DNA from: Methyloligella sp.
Lineage (GTDB): Bacteria > Pseudomonadota > Alphaproteobacteria > Rhizobiales > HXMU1428-3
NCBI GenBank assembly: GCA_021604645.1
Contig: BQJJ01000005.1
Span: 207,983 to 271,982 of the forward strand
Direction: 5' to 3'
Length of the DNA stretch: 64,000 bases
Part shown: positions 43,155 to 53,511 of the stretch, piece after piece
Layout: the number at the start of each line of letters is the position of its first letter
Numbering within the stretch: position 1 is the stretch's first letter
Notes under the pieces: model-generated
Databases searched by the model: none
Seen by the model: the letters and a program-made list of their open reading frames with translations, nothing else
What the model was told of the DNA's origin: nothing
Position numbers and translations under genes: made by a program

Positions 43155-45023
43155 TTATGAAATCAACTTTGCTTTTATCAAACCGCGGACGGAATTGCCG
43201 ACATAGATTTCTTCAGCTGACAAGACATCTTTGATTGTGAGGATTTCTTCTGTGGCTTTACCTTGCTCGATTAGGCTTTGACGCAATGTGCCGGGCAGTA
43301 AGCCACTTTCTACGGCAGGGGTTTTAAGCTCGCCGTTGATTTTCACAAAAATATTCGTAAAACTACCTTCAGTGAGTTCGCCTTTTTCGTTTTGAAAAAT
43401 GACTTCATCTATTTTTACACTACCATCCTTTTGAGCCTGGCTTTGCACAGCTGTTCTTACATCATCATAAAAAGCTCGGTTTGTTGTTTTGTGATAGAGA
43501 AATAAATTCTTACTTTGCATTTCTTCTTTGGACAGAGCTATGGTCCATATGGTTTCTTCGTCGATTGCCTCGATCTCTGTAGGGGTGATGGTTATGTTTC
43601 CATTTTTGTGAAGTAGCAAACGCAGTCTTAGAAGTGATTGTTTGCTTAAGTAAGCTGAGGCCTGCTGCGTTATGAAATCTATGAGACTAAGAATTTTTTC
43701 TTTATCATATGGGTAGAGGAAATAAGCTGCTGACTTTTCTAGCCTATTCAGGTGTTCCTCAAGAAGAAGAACTCCCTTTTTGGGACTGTATGCCATTGTT
43801 TCTAAGAGACTAAACTCCGGGGTCTCTTTGGTAAGAAATTGCATTTTTAACAAACACTCAGCATATTCAGCTTCCACATCTGAATCATAAACCAAACCGC
43901 TTCCAATGCCGATGCTGCCATTACCGTCTCTATCTAGCTCTATGGTTCTGATCGCAACATTAAATATATACTCATTGTCAGGGGCAAAAAATCCGATCGC
44001 CCCCGTATATACACCCCGCGGAGTTTCTTCTAGTTCTTCGATGAGTTCCATAGCTCTGATTTTAGGAGCCCCTGTAATGGAACCGGCTGGATATAAAGCC
44101 TTGATTTGTTCAAAAAGTGAGAGGTCTTCTTTTAGTTTGGCTTTAACGATCGAGACCATTTGATGTAAGGATGGGTATGTCTCAACATGGTATAAATCAG
44201 ATACTTCAACGGAACCTAATTCTGATACACGGCCAAAATCATTCCGCATCAGGTCTACAATCATTAAATTCTCAGCTCGTGATTTTTCATCAGCTTTTAA
44301 GAAATTTGAATGTACCTCATCTTGCTCAATTGAGGTGCCGCGTTTCATTGTCCCTTTCATGGGGCGAGTTTCTATTTCACCAGCTTTGCAACGAATGAAA
44401 AGCTCTGGCGAGGCTGAGAGAATGGTTTTATCTTCTGTTACGATGATGCTGGCATATTCAACCGGTTGAGTTCGGCGTATTTTTTCATAGAGAGCTAACG
44501 GCTTGGAAATATTCTCAATACGGCCTTTAAAAGTGAGGTTCATCTGATAGATATCACCAGACTTTATGTTTTCTTTTACCGTTTCAAATTTCTTTTTATA
44601 ACTCTCTATGGTTTCGTCGACTGAAATTTTTAATTCAGATTTGTTCAAGCCCTCTTCTTGCTGTTCTTCCAACCAGCTTTCAATGTCATCTCTTGATACA
44701 TCCAATTTCTCTTTGAAAACACCAAACCATAATAGAGGTTGTGCCTCTGCCTGGGTTTCAATTTTTTTACTTAATTGATCGTGAAGTTTATCTTCAAAGG
44801 CCAAGCCTAATTCATAGGTCATGAAGCCGGCCACATAGTGCCCCTGTTTTAAGGCATTGGATATTTGGTCAAAAGCTGAGGCTATTTCGCTGAGAGAATA
44901 AGCTGTGATAATTTCATGTGGGTCTTGAAAAAGATGACCACCTTCAGATTGATCAAGGCTATTTTCCAAAAGGACAAATGGGGCCTGAACAAATTTTAAA
45001 TGATCTCTGTTTTCTAATGTCAT
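43155..45023 (-). CDS. pabBC: aminodeoxychorismate synthase component I fused to aminodeoxychorismate lyase
   Basis: 622 residues. The chorismate-using domain (about 1-370) has SASPELF, ETRPMKGTMKRG, NLMIVDLMRNDFGRV and PAGSITGAPKIRAME. The Lys in PMKGT is the residue that separates aminodeoxychorismate synthase from anthranilate synthase. The C-terminal domain (about 400-622) is a fold-IV PLP lyase with the Schiff-base Lys in YHKTTNRAFYDD and LTEGSFTNIF. Together with PabA (not in the window) it makes 4-aminobenzoate for folate. Confidence 0.9.
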   Translation of the reverse strand: MTLENRDHLKFVQAPFVLLENSLDQSEGGHLFQDPHEIITAYSLSEIASAFDQISNALKQGHYVAGFMTYELGLAFEDKLHDQLSKKIETQAEAQPLLWFGVFKEKLDVSRDDIESWLEEQQEEGLNKSELKISVDETIESYKKKFETVKENIKSGDIYQMNLTFKGRIENISKPLALYEKIRRTQPVEYASIIVTEDKTILSASPELFIRCKAGEIETRPMKGTMKRGTSIEQDEVHSNFLKADEKSRAENLMIVDLMRNDFGRVSELGSVEVSDLYHVETYPSLHQMVSIVKAKLKEDLSLFEQIKALYPAGSITGAPKIRAMELIEELEETPRGVYTGAIGFFAPDNEYIFNVAIRTIELDRDGNGSIGIGSGLVYDSDVEAEYAECLLKMQFLTKETPEFSLLETMAYSPKKGVLLLEEHLNRLEKSAAYFLYPYDKEKILSLIDFITQQASAYLSKQSLLRLRLLLHKNGNITITPTEIEAIDEETIWTIALSKEEMQSKNLFLYHKTTNRAFYDDVRTAVQSQAQKDGSVKIDEVIFQNEKGELTEGSFTNIFVKINGELKTPAVESGLLPGTLRQSLIEQGKATEEILTIKDVLSAEEIYVGNSVRGLIKAKLIS

Positions 45024-45060
45024 TTTTAGCTTACCTTGTTTTTTCTCGCGGCTTTTTGCT

Positions 45061-45129
45061 GCGCTTCAGATGCCCACTATGCATCCGCACTGCTTAGTTG
45101 TGCTTCAGTTGCCCACTATGCAACCGCAC
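45061..45129 (+). repeat. two family A hairpins
   Basis: 45061-45090: outer GCGC/GCAC, inner GATGC/GCATC, loop CCACTAT. 45100-45129: outer GTGC/GCAC, inner GTTGC/GCAAC, same loop. The two differ in the inner stem at both pairing positions while the loop is identical, the clearest side-by-side covariation. Confidence 0.88.
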
Positions 45130-45130
45130 T

Positions 45131-45285
45131 GCTGAAGCGGTGGGGCCTACGAGGTGCGGCACTTTTCTTACGATCAGCTTATCCGTTACTCGCTTCGCTC
45201 CGTTCGGGCTGATCTGGTGCACCGGACGCCAACTGGCGTCATCTCCCTCAGCCCGAAGTGGCCTGAGCTCCTCCTTAGAATATTC
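45131..45285 (+). repeat. family B element
   Basis: Starts directly at the edge of a family A copy and lacks its own 5' CTATTC module. GGGCCTACGAGGTGCGGC, stem GATCAGC...GCTGATC (45172-45178, 45208-45214), TGGTGCACCGG, stem GACGCC-AACT-GGCGTC, CCCT and CAGCCCGAAGTGGCCTG, then AGCTCCTCCTT. Confidence 0.78.
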
Positions 45286-45472
45286 ATATTTATATTTCTT
45301 GCGCTCTTTTTATTGTGCCTTCAAGTTATACAGCTTTTTACATTTTATTGGGTGAGATGTAAGAAAAAATAATTTTTCGCTTTTCTTTTTATTTTAAGCT
45401 GTTATAAAGCTTTCTCTTACCTTGATTTTATGGCTTTTCAGCCTTGTAAAGTCGTTTTTTATGCACCATGTG

Positions 45473-45478
45473 TATAAT
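45473..45478 (+). promoter_or_regulatory. possible -10 box of the initiator tRNA gene
   Basis: TATAAT, 57 bp before the tRNA. No good -35 box is seen at 17 bp; TTGTAA lies 23 bp upstream. The remaining part of 45286-45535 is AT-rich with nothing else recognisable. Confidence 0.4.
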
Positions 45479-45535
45479 GCTTGGTTCGTTTTATTGGGAG
45501 GCCCCCTTTGAAGCGGGGTAAGATTTTTATTTTGT

Positions 45536-47368
<1,833 letters not shown>

Positions 47369-47382
47369 GTGATTGGCTCCTG

Positions 47383-47583
47383 TTAATCGTCGGCATTGTC
47401 ATCTGTTTTGATTGCCCGCAAGAGCTCGGCGTAATCACTTTCGGCAGCACGTTTGGCGATAAATTTTACTATCGCCTCAACCTTTTCATCGGTGTCAGCA
47501 AGCTTGCTAACGGGAATGCTGGGCAGGGTGTAATTTAGCCCAAGTGCATGCTTTAATGTCTTATCATATTTCTGTCCTTTCAT
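47383..47583 (-). CDS. small protein upstream of the recombinase
   Basis: 66 residues from the ATG at 47583 with AAGGAG 6 bases upstream: MKGQKYDKTLKHALGLNYTL, then a charged helix (TDEKVEAIVKFIAKRAAESD). No family recognised. It ends 14 bp before the recombinase start, so the two are co-transcribed; a recombination directionality factor is one possibility but it lacks an obvious helix-turn-helix. Confidence 0.6.
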   Translation of the reverse strand: MKGQKYDKTLKHALGLNYTLPSIPVSKLADTDEKVEAIVKFIAKRAAESDYAELLRAIKTDDNADD

Positions 47584-47678
47584 CAAAAACTCCTTACATT
47601 TTTTCTGAGAACATATATAGAACATAGTTTCGTTTCGGCCTAGCTAATTTTGAGACCTCTGCATTCACTGGTGTGCCG

Positions 47679-48542
47679 TTAGTGCTCTGGCGTTACGTCC
47701 TCTTCGTGAGATGTTTCAATTGTTTGTCTCTCATCTTGACTTGCAGTTTCAATGTCTTGATTGAGATTTTTTTCAACATAGTTTTGAACATGGTTCACCA
47801 ATTCTTCTCGCGCATGCTCGTCTTTTACGGGCTCAGGGCCGTCTTTGAATTCAACCGCTTTCTTGCCTCTTTCCCAGCCATATTTTTCAAACACAGCATG
47901 AATATCCTTATGCTCTTGTTTATCGATGTTTCTTTTGATTTCAGCTTGCGCGCTGCCGACATCTTTCTCTGGTTCTTGTGACCCGGAGGCTTTTGCTTGT
48001 TCGATCAGGTTTTCTCTTTCGTTGTAAAATAGCTTGGAAGCCTGGGTTCTTGCTCTTTGAGCTGTATCGACGGCTTCATGTAGTTCGGCTTTAAAATGTT
48101 TCATTTCTTCTTCACTCATCATGTGTCCTTTCTGATGTGATGTTGCCATTTCTGAAATGACTTTTGCTGCGGTTTCTCCATTCTTGCGAATGTCTTGGAT
48201 TTCTGATTTTTCTAATTCGGTGATGCGTTTTCTGGCTTCTTCTAGAAGTGAAGGACTTGATATAATATCGGCTTTCACCTCATCAGCGACGAGCCCCAAA
48301 TGCTCTGCCCGTTCCTCAAAGATACGCACGGCCTCTTCACCAACGCGCATTTGATGAATTTCTTTTTGTTCTAGCTCATGAGCCTTGACCGTTTCTTCAG
48401 TATGCTCAAGAATTTTGACCACCCTTCTTAGGTCTTCTGGACGACTTTGCAACGCACTGAAATAATCCGGATTTTGTTTTTGGAATTCGGCTGTTAACGT
48501 GCCTTTTTCTGCTTTATAAAACTCTTCAAACCGTCGTGCCAT
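47679..48542 (-). CDS. coiled-coil protein of unknown function
   Basis: 287 residues, highly charged and almost entirely helical, with Glu/Lys/Gln-rich heptads through residues 40-230 and no signal peptide or membrane helix. No family recognised. It lies in the island between the recombinase unit and a small plus-strand gene. Could be a mobilisation or structural accessory protein; this is a guess. Confidence 0.65.
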   Translation of the reverse strand: MARRFEEFYKAEKGTLTAEFQKQNPDYFSALQSRPEDLRRVVKILEHTEETVKAHELEQKEIHQMRVGEEAVRIFEERAEHLGLVADEVKADIISSPSLLEEARKRITELEKSEIQDIRKNGETAAKVISEMATSHQKGHMMSEEEMKHFKAELHEAVDTAQRARTQASKLFYNERENLIEQAKASGSQEPEKDVGSAQAEIKRNIDKQEHKDIHAVFEKYGWERGKKAVEFKDGPEPVKDEHAREELVNHVQNYVEKNLNQDIETASQDERQTIETSHEEDVTPEH

Positions 48543-48601
48543 TAGCCCCTTCCTTTCATTAAAGTTTGCAGAGTGAATTTATTTTCTGATATGCTTGTTT
48601 C

Positions 48602-48907
48602 ATGGACGACACTCAAACCCCGGCGAATAGCAATCTCTCGCTTAGTCATTTCACCAAAAATAAAAATCGTGAAATTGCAAAAGGCCATGTGGATCAATTG
48701 ATCTCTCTTATGCAGCAGGCCGAGATTCCACGGGTTATGATTGCTGAGACTTTGTTTGAAAAACTCATCAAGCTTATTGTCCCGAAAGGTCAATTGACCT
48801 CTCAAAATGCAACCATCTGGTATTCCCAACTTCTGCGCATGAAAGACGTTCTTCAAAATCATATTACAATGATTGAAGAGGAGCTTGATCGCACGAAAAC
48901 GAAGTGA
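48602..48907 (+). CDS. small helical protein
   Basis: 101 residues: HFTKNKNREIAKGHVDQLIS, then amphipathic helices (RVMIAETLFEKLIKLIVPKG) and a C-terminal acidic helix. No ribosome site is clear. The frame on the other strand (48542-48949) looks like a shadow by composition. The stop lies 2 bp from the end of the convergent coupling-protein gene. No family recognised. Confidence 0.5.
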   Translation: MDDTQTPANSNLSLSHFTKNKNREIAKGHVDQLISLMQQAEIPRVMIAETLFEKLIKLIVPKGQLTSQNATIWYSQLLRMKDVLQNHITMIEEELDRTKTK

Positions 48908-48909
48908 CC

Positions 48910-50484
48910 TCATAGCGCCCCTCCATAATCCCATGAGATCAAAGAACATTGCCCTGTGGCCCGTCTAAACCGTGCGCCGTTTAGGGCAATATACTCACAT
49001 GTATGAATTCGTGGTGCGGTGTAGCTGCCAGAATAGGTGTATTGGGTTCTAAGAACTGGTAAGGGAATATTGAACCAACCTAAAGCACTCAAATACAGCG
49101 GAAATGCGATCAACAACCAAAGAAAAGACGCCGGGTTAATCGCTTTCAGGAAGCTATTCTGCTCTTTTGTTGCTTTGGAAAATGTCTCAGGCACTTTCGG
49201 CCAAATAACGTCCACACTCTGCTTATTTATTTTAATTTCGGCTTTGGCTTCAGAGGCTGGCATCGGACCTTCCAAAGGGTTATCATTTGTAAATTCGCGG
49301 AAACCCTTTAGATCCCAATATGGGAGCTTTTTCGCTTTGATCGGACGCATACCGCGCACAAAAATCAACTGCATATCCTTCGGGAGTGCCATTAAAGCTT
49401 GCGGCGTAATAAGCGGCACATCAACATCTTGAACACCAAAACTTAGTTCGCTGAAGCGATCTCCGACATTGGCGCTAAATCCTTTCTTACTTGTTGAGCC
49501 AATCATCGAACTGATTTCACTGGCGACTTTGTAATCTGTGATTGCTGAATAAGTGACGATGTCGCTTTGGTCAAAAATTGTGGCTTCTGCTTTATCTGAT
49601 GTTGCATCGGCTAAGGCGTGCTTGCTTTGAACATAAACTTCTGACGTGCAACCTAGCCCTCTTAACGTGATGACGTCTTTATGATAGTTGGGCAAATTCA
49701 AAGCTGTAAACTCGTCCAAAATGGCGTGTACAGCGCGGCCATGAGGGTGCATTTTTATGGCTGTAAAAATTGCATTGGCAAACAAACTAATTGGTATGCG
49801 CATGTCACTCAAATGGGAGAGAGGGATACTACAGACGATCACTTCTGGTTTCGACCCTTTTCGAATATCAGAGAGTCTCTCAACAGCGTGACGTCCCGAC
49901 TGCCCTAAATAGCCGCTTTCATCGAAGGCGACGAGCGGGTTTGACACGTAACTTAGAAAATCAGCAAAATGATGTTGGTTTTTCCCCTCACAAGCTGATA
50001 AGACCGCTTTACAAGCCCGTGTTGAATCATTTGCAAAAAGATCGTGCTCGGAATATTTGCGCATCGCCCCCTTTCGCATGAGCTCTTTGGCTCGCGGTGG
50101 GTCAGAAGCGATCTTGAAGATTTCTGCATGAGTTGCGATTTCTGGTTCATTGATGATTAACTCACTACCAATTGCTTGGGCTGCCCGGCGTCCATTAGCA
50201 CTAAAGAACACGTTCATTGCATCAGGGGCTGGAGGGGGATTGGTAATATCTAATTGGCTTCTGAAAAAGGCACCAATATTTTCAGTTGCATAGTCATCAT
50301 TCCAATAACAATCAATGGGTGCTTCCAAAAAATTATAATTGGTATGAGTAAACAGCTTTGATGAACTGCCTGCTGGTGCCCAAAGTTTGACGTCAACATC
50401 AAACTGCTTCCATCCTTTTTCCAGAACGGGGACAATTTCATCTTTCAAATCATTGATAAAGACTGCTGGGGGAGTTTCAGTCAT
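48910..50484 (-). CDS. TraG/VirD4-like coupling protein, C-terminal piece
   Basis: About 524 residues from the ATG at 50484, with AGGAGG 7 bases upstream. It starts where a VirD4 protein continues after its Walker A helix: AVFINDLKDEIVP matches the VxDxKxE strand, then VHAILDEFTALNLP is the Walker B region, LRGLGCTSEVYVQSKHAL and SEISSMIGSTSKKG follow. The C-terminus has an added membrane helix (about 455-475) and short tail. It overlaps by 8 bp the gene for the N-terminal piece. The coupling protein would bring DNA to a conjugation channel. Confidence 0.78.
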   Translation of the reverse strand: MTETPPAVFINDLKDEIVPVLEKGWKQFDVDVKLWAPAGSSSKLFTHTNYNFLEAPIDCYWNDDYATENIGAFFRSQLDITNPPPAPDAMNVFFSANGRRAAQAIGSELIINEPEIATHAEIFKIASDPPRAKELMRKGAMRKYSEHDLFANDSTRACKAVLSACEGKNQHHFADFLSYVSNPLVAFDESGYLGQSGRHAVERLSDIRKGSKPEVIVCSIPLSHLSDMRIPISLFANAIFTAIKMHPHGRAVHAILDEFTALNLPNYHKDVITLRGLGCTSEVYVQSKHALADATSDKAEATIFDQSDIVTYSAITDYKVASEISSMIGSTSKKGFSANVGDRFSELSFGVQDVDVPLITPQALMALPKDMQLIFVRGMRPIKAKKLPYWDLKGFREFTNDNPLEGPMPASEAKAEIKINKQSVDVIWPKVPETFSKATKEQNSFLKAINPASFLWLLIAFPLYLSALGWFNIPLPVLRTQYTYSGSYTAPRIHTCEYIALNGARFRRATGQCSLISWDYGGAL

Positions 50485-50962
50485 TAGAAATCCTCCTGTC
50501 ACGTTTGCAAATCAGGGCTGAAAGTAGTGAAGATTTCATCGAACGTGTTGAAGTCTTACCGCTGCCTTGCGGACTTAATATGTACTCGAATGAGGGCTTC
50601 AGTTTATGAGGTATGAAGAGCAGCCGCCCTTCGTCATCAAGCCCTAGAATGCGCCCTTTAGGTTCATACATACCGGCCTTTGCCATTTCTTCATAAGTAG
50701 CATAACGGCCATCATGTTTTTCTGTTGCAGGACGTTGTGCTTTAATCCATGCCAATCTGGTTCGGTAATCTTCATAAAAATTCCAAACTGCTTGCCAACC
50801 AAGTTTTGCGACTAAAACTCCAGTGATGAAGAGAACAAAATATTTAAAAATTCCAGCTTGTGAACTCCAGAAATGTTGGAATATCAGTGTGCTAACAAAA
50901 GCACCAAGGGCTTGCATGTTTGCAAACGCACATTCTTTGTAAGAGGGACGTGTGATACTCAT
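50477..50962 (-). CDS. TraG/VirD4-like coupling protein, N-terminal piece with Walker A
   Basis: 161 residues with two membrane helices (about 18-35 and 42-58), the segment GRYATYEEMAKAGMYEPKGR typical of the VirD4 start of the ATPase domain, and Walker A LSPQGSGKTSTRS near residue 131. It ends 25 residues later, inside the Walker A helix region. The next gene supplies the rest of the ATPase, so the two must act together if functional. Stop and start overlap (ATGACTGA). Confidence 0.78.
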   Translation of the reverse strand: MSITRPSYKECAFANMQALGAFVSTLIFQHFWSSQAGIFKYFVLFITGVLVAKLGWQAVWNFYEDYRTRLAWIKAQRPATEKHDGRYATYEEMAKAGMYEPKGRILGLDDEGRLLFIPHKLKPSFEYILSPQGSGKTSTRSMKSSLLSALICKRDRRISND

Positions 50963-50966
50963 TTAC

Positions 50967-52310
50967 CTATCTCCCTATATTAGCTAATCGAAGTACTTCT
51001 TTTGGAGAAATAGAGACCCAATGTTGTTTTGAGTTTTTCCCCTGATTGCCCCTACTTGCGGGGATCACAAAGCTCATTTCCCAAACACCCTGATTTTCAA
51101 GCCATATTCTTAAAACACCACGGGCCCCGCCAACAACGCGTCCACCGAAAAAATTCACAAACACTTTCATCTTCTTAAGATCAAGTGGTGTGTCAAATTC
51201 TACATATTCATAAGCATGTTGGTCGTTTGGGGAGCCGCGCCAATCTTTATCAAAACGCCCTTCAGGTATTTTTGAATTCTTGTAAGACAAACTTTTAGCG
51301 CCGGGATATGCGATCACATGGATGTCTAGGTCAATTTCTTTGTCCCACCTGATGCCTAGCTTTGCCAAACCAATACTTTTTGAAGCTGCCCCGGTTTCAA
51401 TGGGAACGTCAGTTGCTAAAAAGCGCGCTCCTTGTCTCTTCGTTAATTGAGCTTGGGGCATTTCACGACGAACGGTTCTAACTTGCGATGTTTTTTTAAC
51501 AGTGACCTTAGGCGCTTTAACTTGCAGCATTTCTGGTTTGGTCTCTGATGGATGCGGCGTGAAGCTCACCGCTGGTTCACTATTTTTTAAAAACCTAGCT
51601 AAGCAAATGCCCATATCATTGGTAAAAGTGGCAAGTTTACCGCCCTGAGCGCTAACGCTTAAGCTCCAAAACCGATGCACTGCCTTGTAATGCTCACGGC
51701 TAGTGAACCGGTCATCAATATTGCAAATATGATAGGTGGTATTGTTTTGAGCGTTTGGTCTATCTGCAATCCCATAAGGAGATACGAAACCATCAACTTT
51801 TAAATGAGCATCTGATGGATAATAGCCGTTCAACATTGACATATCTGCAGCCTTATCATCATGTGCTAACAGTGAGCCTATATACAAAACGTAGAGTTTT
51901 TCCTTTGGATAAAGATTGCGCACCTCATCTGCCAAGGTACTAAATATTTGATAGGGTTGTGCATGATCGCTTGGATAATCTGGCATACCCATAAACGACA
52001 CAACTTTTGCAAAGGCTTGCCGGGCATATTTCATGCGCACCTTGGGAAACCGAAGAACTTTTCTATCCGGCAATTCAGCAATTGCGATAAGACGATTACC
52101 AACACCATCATGAATGAAAATTTTATCATTGGGCTTAGCTCGTTTTACGATGATCTCATTTAAGGCCTTTTTAACAATCACTTGTTCGTTGTTTGACGTT
52201 ATGAGAGGAAGCACGACGCCATAGGTTTCAGCTTTTGCAGGAAGGCTACTTTGAGCTAAAGCGCTTGCAACAAGCCCTGACATTAAAAGATTTTTCATAT
52301 TCCAATTCAT
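50967..52310 (-). CDS. secreted protein of the coupling-protein operon
   Basis: 447 residues. AGGAG 8 bases upstream supports ATG 52310. Signal peptide 1-27 (ending LPAKA-ET). Residues 28-230 form an alpha/beta domain that resembles a von Willebrand A fold without clear MIDAS residues. After a linker (about 250-310), residues 315-447 (LGIRWDKEIDLDIHVIAYPG, GRFDKDW, VFVNFFGGRVVGGARGVLRI) resemble the DUF2135/YfaP-type beta-sandwich. Both are by-eye similarities. Gap to the next gene is 4 bp. Confidence 0.6.
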   Translation of the reverse strand: MNWNMKNLLMSGLVASALAQSSLPAKAETYGVVLPLITSNNEQVIVKKALNEIIVKRAKPNDKIFIHDGVGNRLIAIAELPDRKVLRFPKVRMKYARQAFAKVVSFMGMPDYPSDHAQPYQIFSTLADEVRNLYPKEKLYVLYIGSLLAHDDKAADMSMLNGYYPSDAHLKVDGFVSPYGIADRPNAQNNTTYHICNIDDRFTSREHYKAVHRFWSLSVSAQGGKLATFTNDMGICLARFLKNSEPAVSFTPHPSETKPEMLQVKAPKVTVKKTSQVRTVRREMPQAQLTKRQGARFLATDVPIETGAASKSIGLAKLGIRWDKEIDLDIHVIAYPGAKSLSYKNSKIPEGRFDKDWRGSPNDQHAYEYVEFDTPLDLKKMKVFVNFFGGRVVGGARGVLRIWLENQGVWEMSFVIPASRGNQGKNSKQHWVSISPKEVLRLANIGR

Positions 52311-52321
52311 GATTTTAACTC

Positions 52322-53335
52322 CTAATTAGAAACAACCATTTTCAATTGATGATCTGCCGCAGCAGCAGCTGCTGCTGCTGAAGACGCACGGTTCTGAGCG
52401 GCATGCTCTTTTTGCAACTGATTGAAATAAGCTTCGCATTCGACAACATATTCATTTTGAGAGGCTTTATGGGATGAGCGATGCCGACGAATGATGCGCA
52501 AATCACCACGTACCTCATTCAGGGCTGTCTCATTAGCCAATTTCCGCCTTTTGAGAGCCTCGAAGGGAAGGTTCATCACTTGAACCGTTTTGAATGTGCC
52601 GTAATAAAGTTTGAGTAGAGAGATTTTAACGGCAGCACCGCCGGTCACCTCAAGGAAAATTTGAGAAATCAACTGCAGCACAAAAGCTGTTTCTATGGCC
52701 TGCGATGGCGTACTAAACGCAGCTGAACTCCCACCAACGACGTTCACTAAAACAAAGCAAACACTCCAGCATAAAAAGCCATAAATGGTGATATTATTCA
52801 GCAAATCACGAAAGTCTTTTTGCTCACCTTCGGTTCTCATATCATCGTGTTTTTCGGCTAAAACCCAGACCATAAGCAAGATTGGGAAAATGAATAAAAT
52901 CGCTTTCCAAGGGGCTTCTATGATAAATTCGAAGCGCGTGCTCTGAGTTACAATGCCAGCCATTGTTGTCACCAACATTGGGGCAGAAATGGCGCTCAAC
53001 CCTAAGCCGAGGCCTATCTTCAATTTAAAGCTTGTAGCGTTTTCCGCTATCGGCTCATCTGTTGGTCTTTCGACAAATTCATCGGTGCCTTCAAGCTCTT
53101 TATCAATCTTTTCAGCTTCCGTTTGCAGGCGACTTTGTTCTGCTAAAAGCTCAGTTTCCGTCTGTTTTACGTCTTCAGGGTCAAATCCAGAAAAACGTTG
53201 GAATACTGAAATTGCATATGCTTTCACTTTTGCTAAAGCATCATCCATGCCTATCATTTTTGAAATCACATCTTTTTTGATGTCCGGTGATGAGGGCGCA
53301 TCACCATAGTCTTCCTTTTTTATGCTAAGCGCCAT
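52322..53335 (-). CDS. membrane protein of the coupling-protein operon
   Basis: 337 residues. N-terminal cytoplasmic coiled coil (about 60-85, TELLAEQSRLQTEAEKIDKE), then four membrane helices (about 105-245), and a C-terminal basic/helical domain ending in a run of alanines (SSAAAAAAAAD). No family recognised. It is the first gene of the operon, 11 bp before the secreted protein, and is probably a membrane partner of the split coupling protein. Confidence 0.6.
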   Translation of the reverse strand: MALSIKKEDYGDAPSSPDIKKDVISKMIGMDDALAKVKAYAISVFQRFSGFDPEDVKQTETELLAEQSRLQTEAEKIDKELEGTDEFVERPTDEPIAENATSFKLKIGLGLGLSAISAPMLVTTMAGIVTQSTRFEFIIEAPWKAILFIFPILLMVWVLAEKHDDMRTEGEQKDFRDLLNNITIYGFLCWSVCFVLVNVVGGSSAAFSTPSQAIETAFVLQLISQIFLEVTGGAAVKISLLKLYYGTFKTVQVMNLPFEALKRRKLANETALNEVRGDLRIIRRHRSSHKASQNEYVVECEAYFNQLQKEHAAQNRASSAAAAAAAADHQLKMVVSN

Positions 53336-53511
53336 GGGGCCTACCTTTCTTAAAAAAACTTTTTTTGTTGCCGAGCTGACATAGAAAAAAATGAGTAATT
53401 TGAATAACTTTGTCGAGACTAACGAGGGGGAATGCTGGGAATTGGCAGGGGAATTAAGGGACTTAATAAGTTTTTTAGACGCTTTTCATAAAAATTAGGT
53501 GGGCTGTAAAT

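Noticed and set aside
48542..48949. 135-codon minus-strand frame
   Set aside because: Overlaps the better plus-strand frame 48602-48907; its composition is Phe/Arg/His-rich and it overlaps the coupling-protein end.
50477..50502. Simple frameshift pseudogene of virD4
   Set aside because: Not excluded, but the exact AGGAGG and ATGACTGA overlap make a functional split more likely; recorded as a finding instead.
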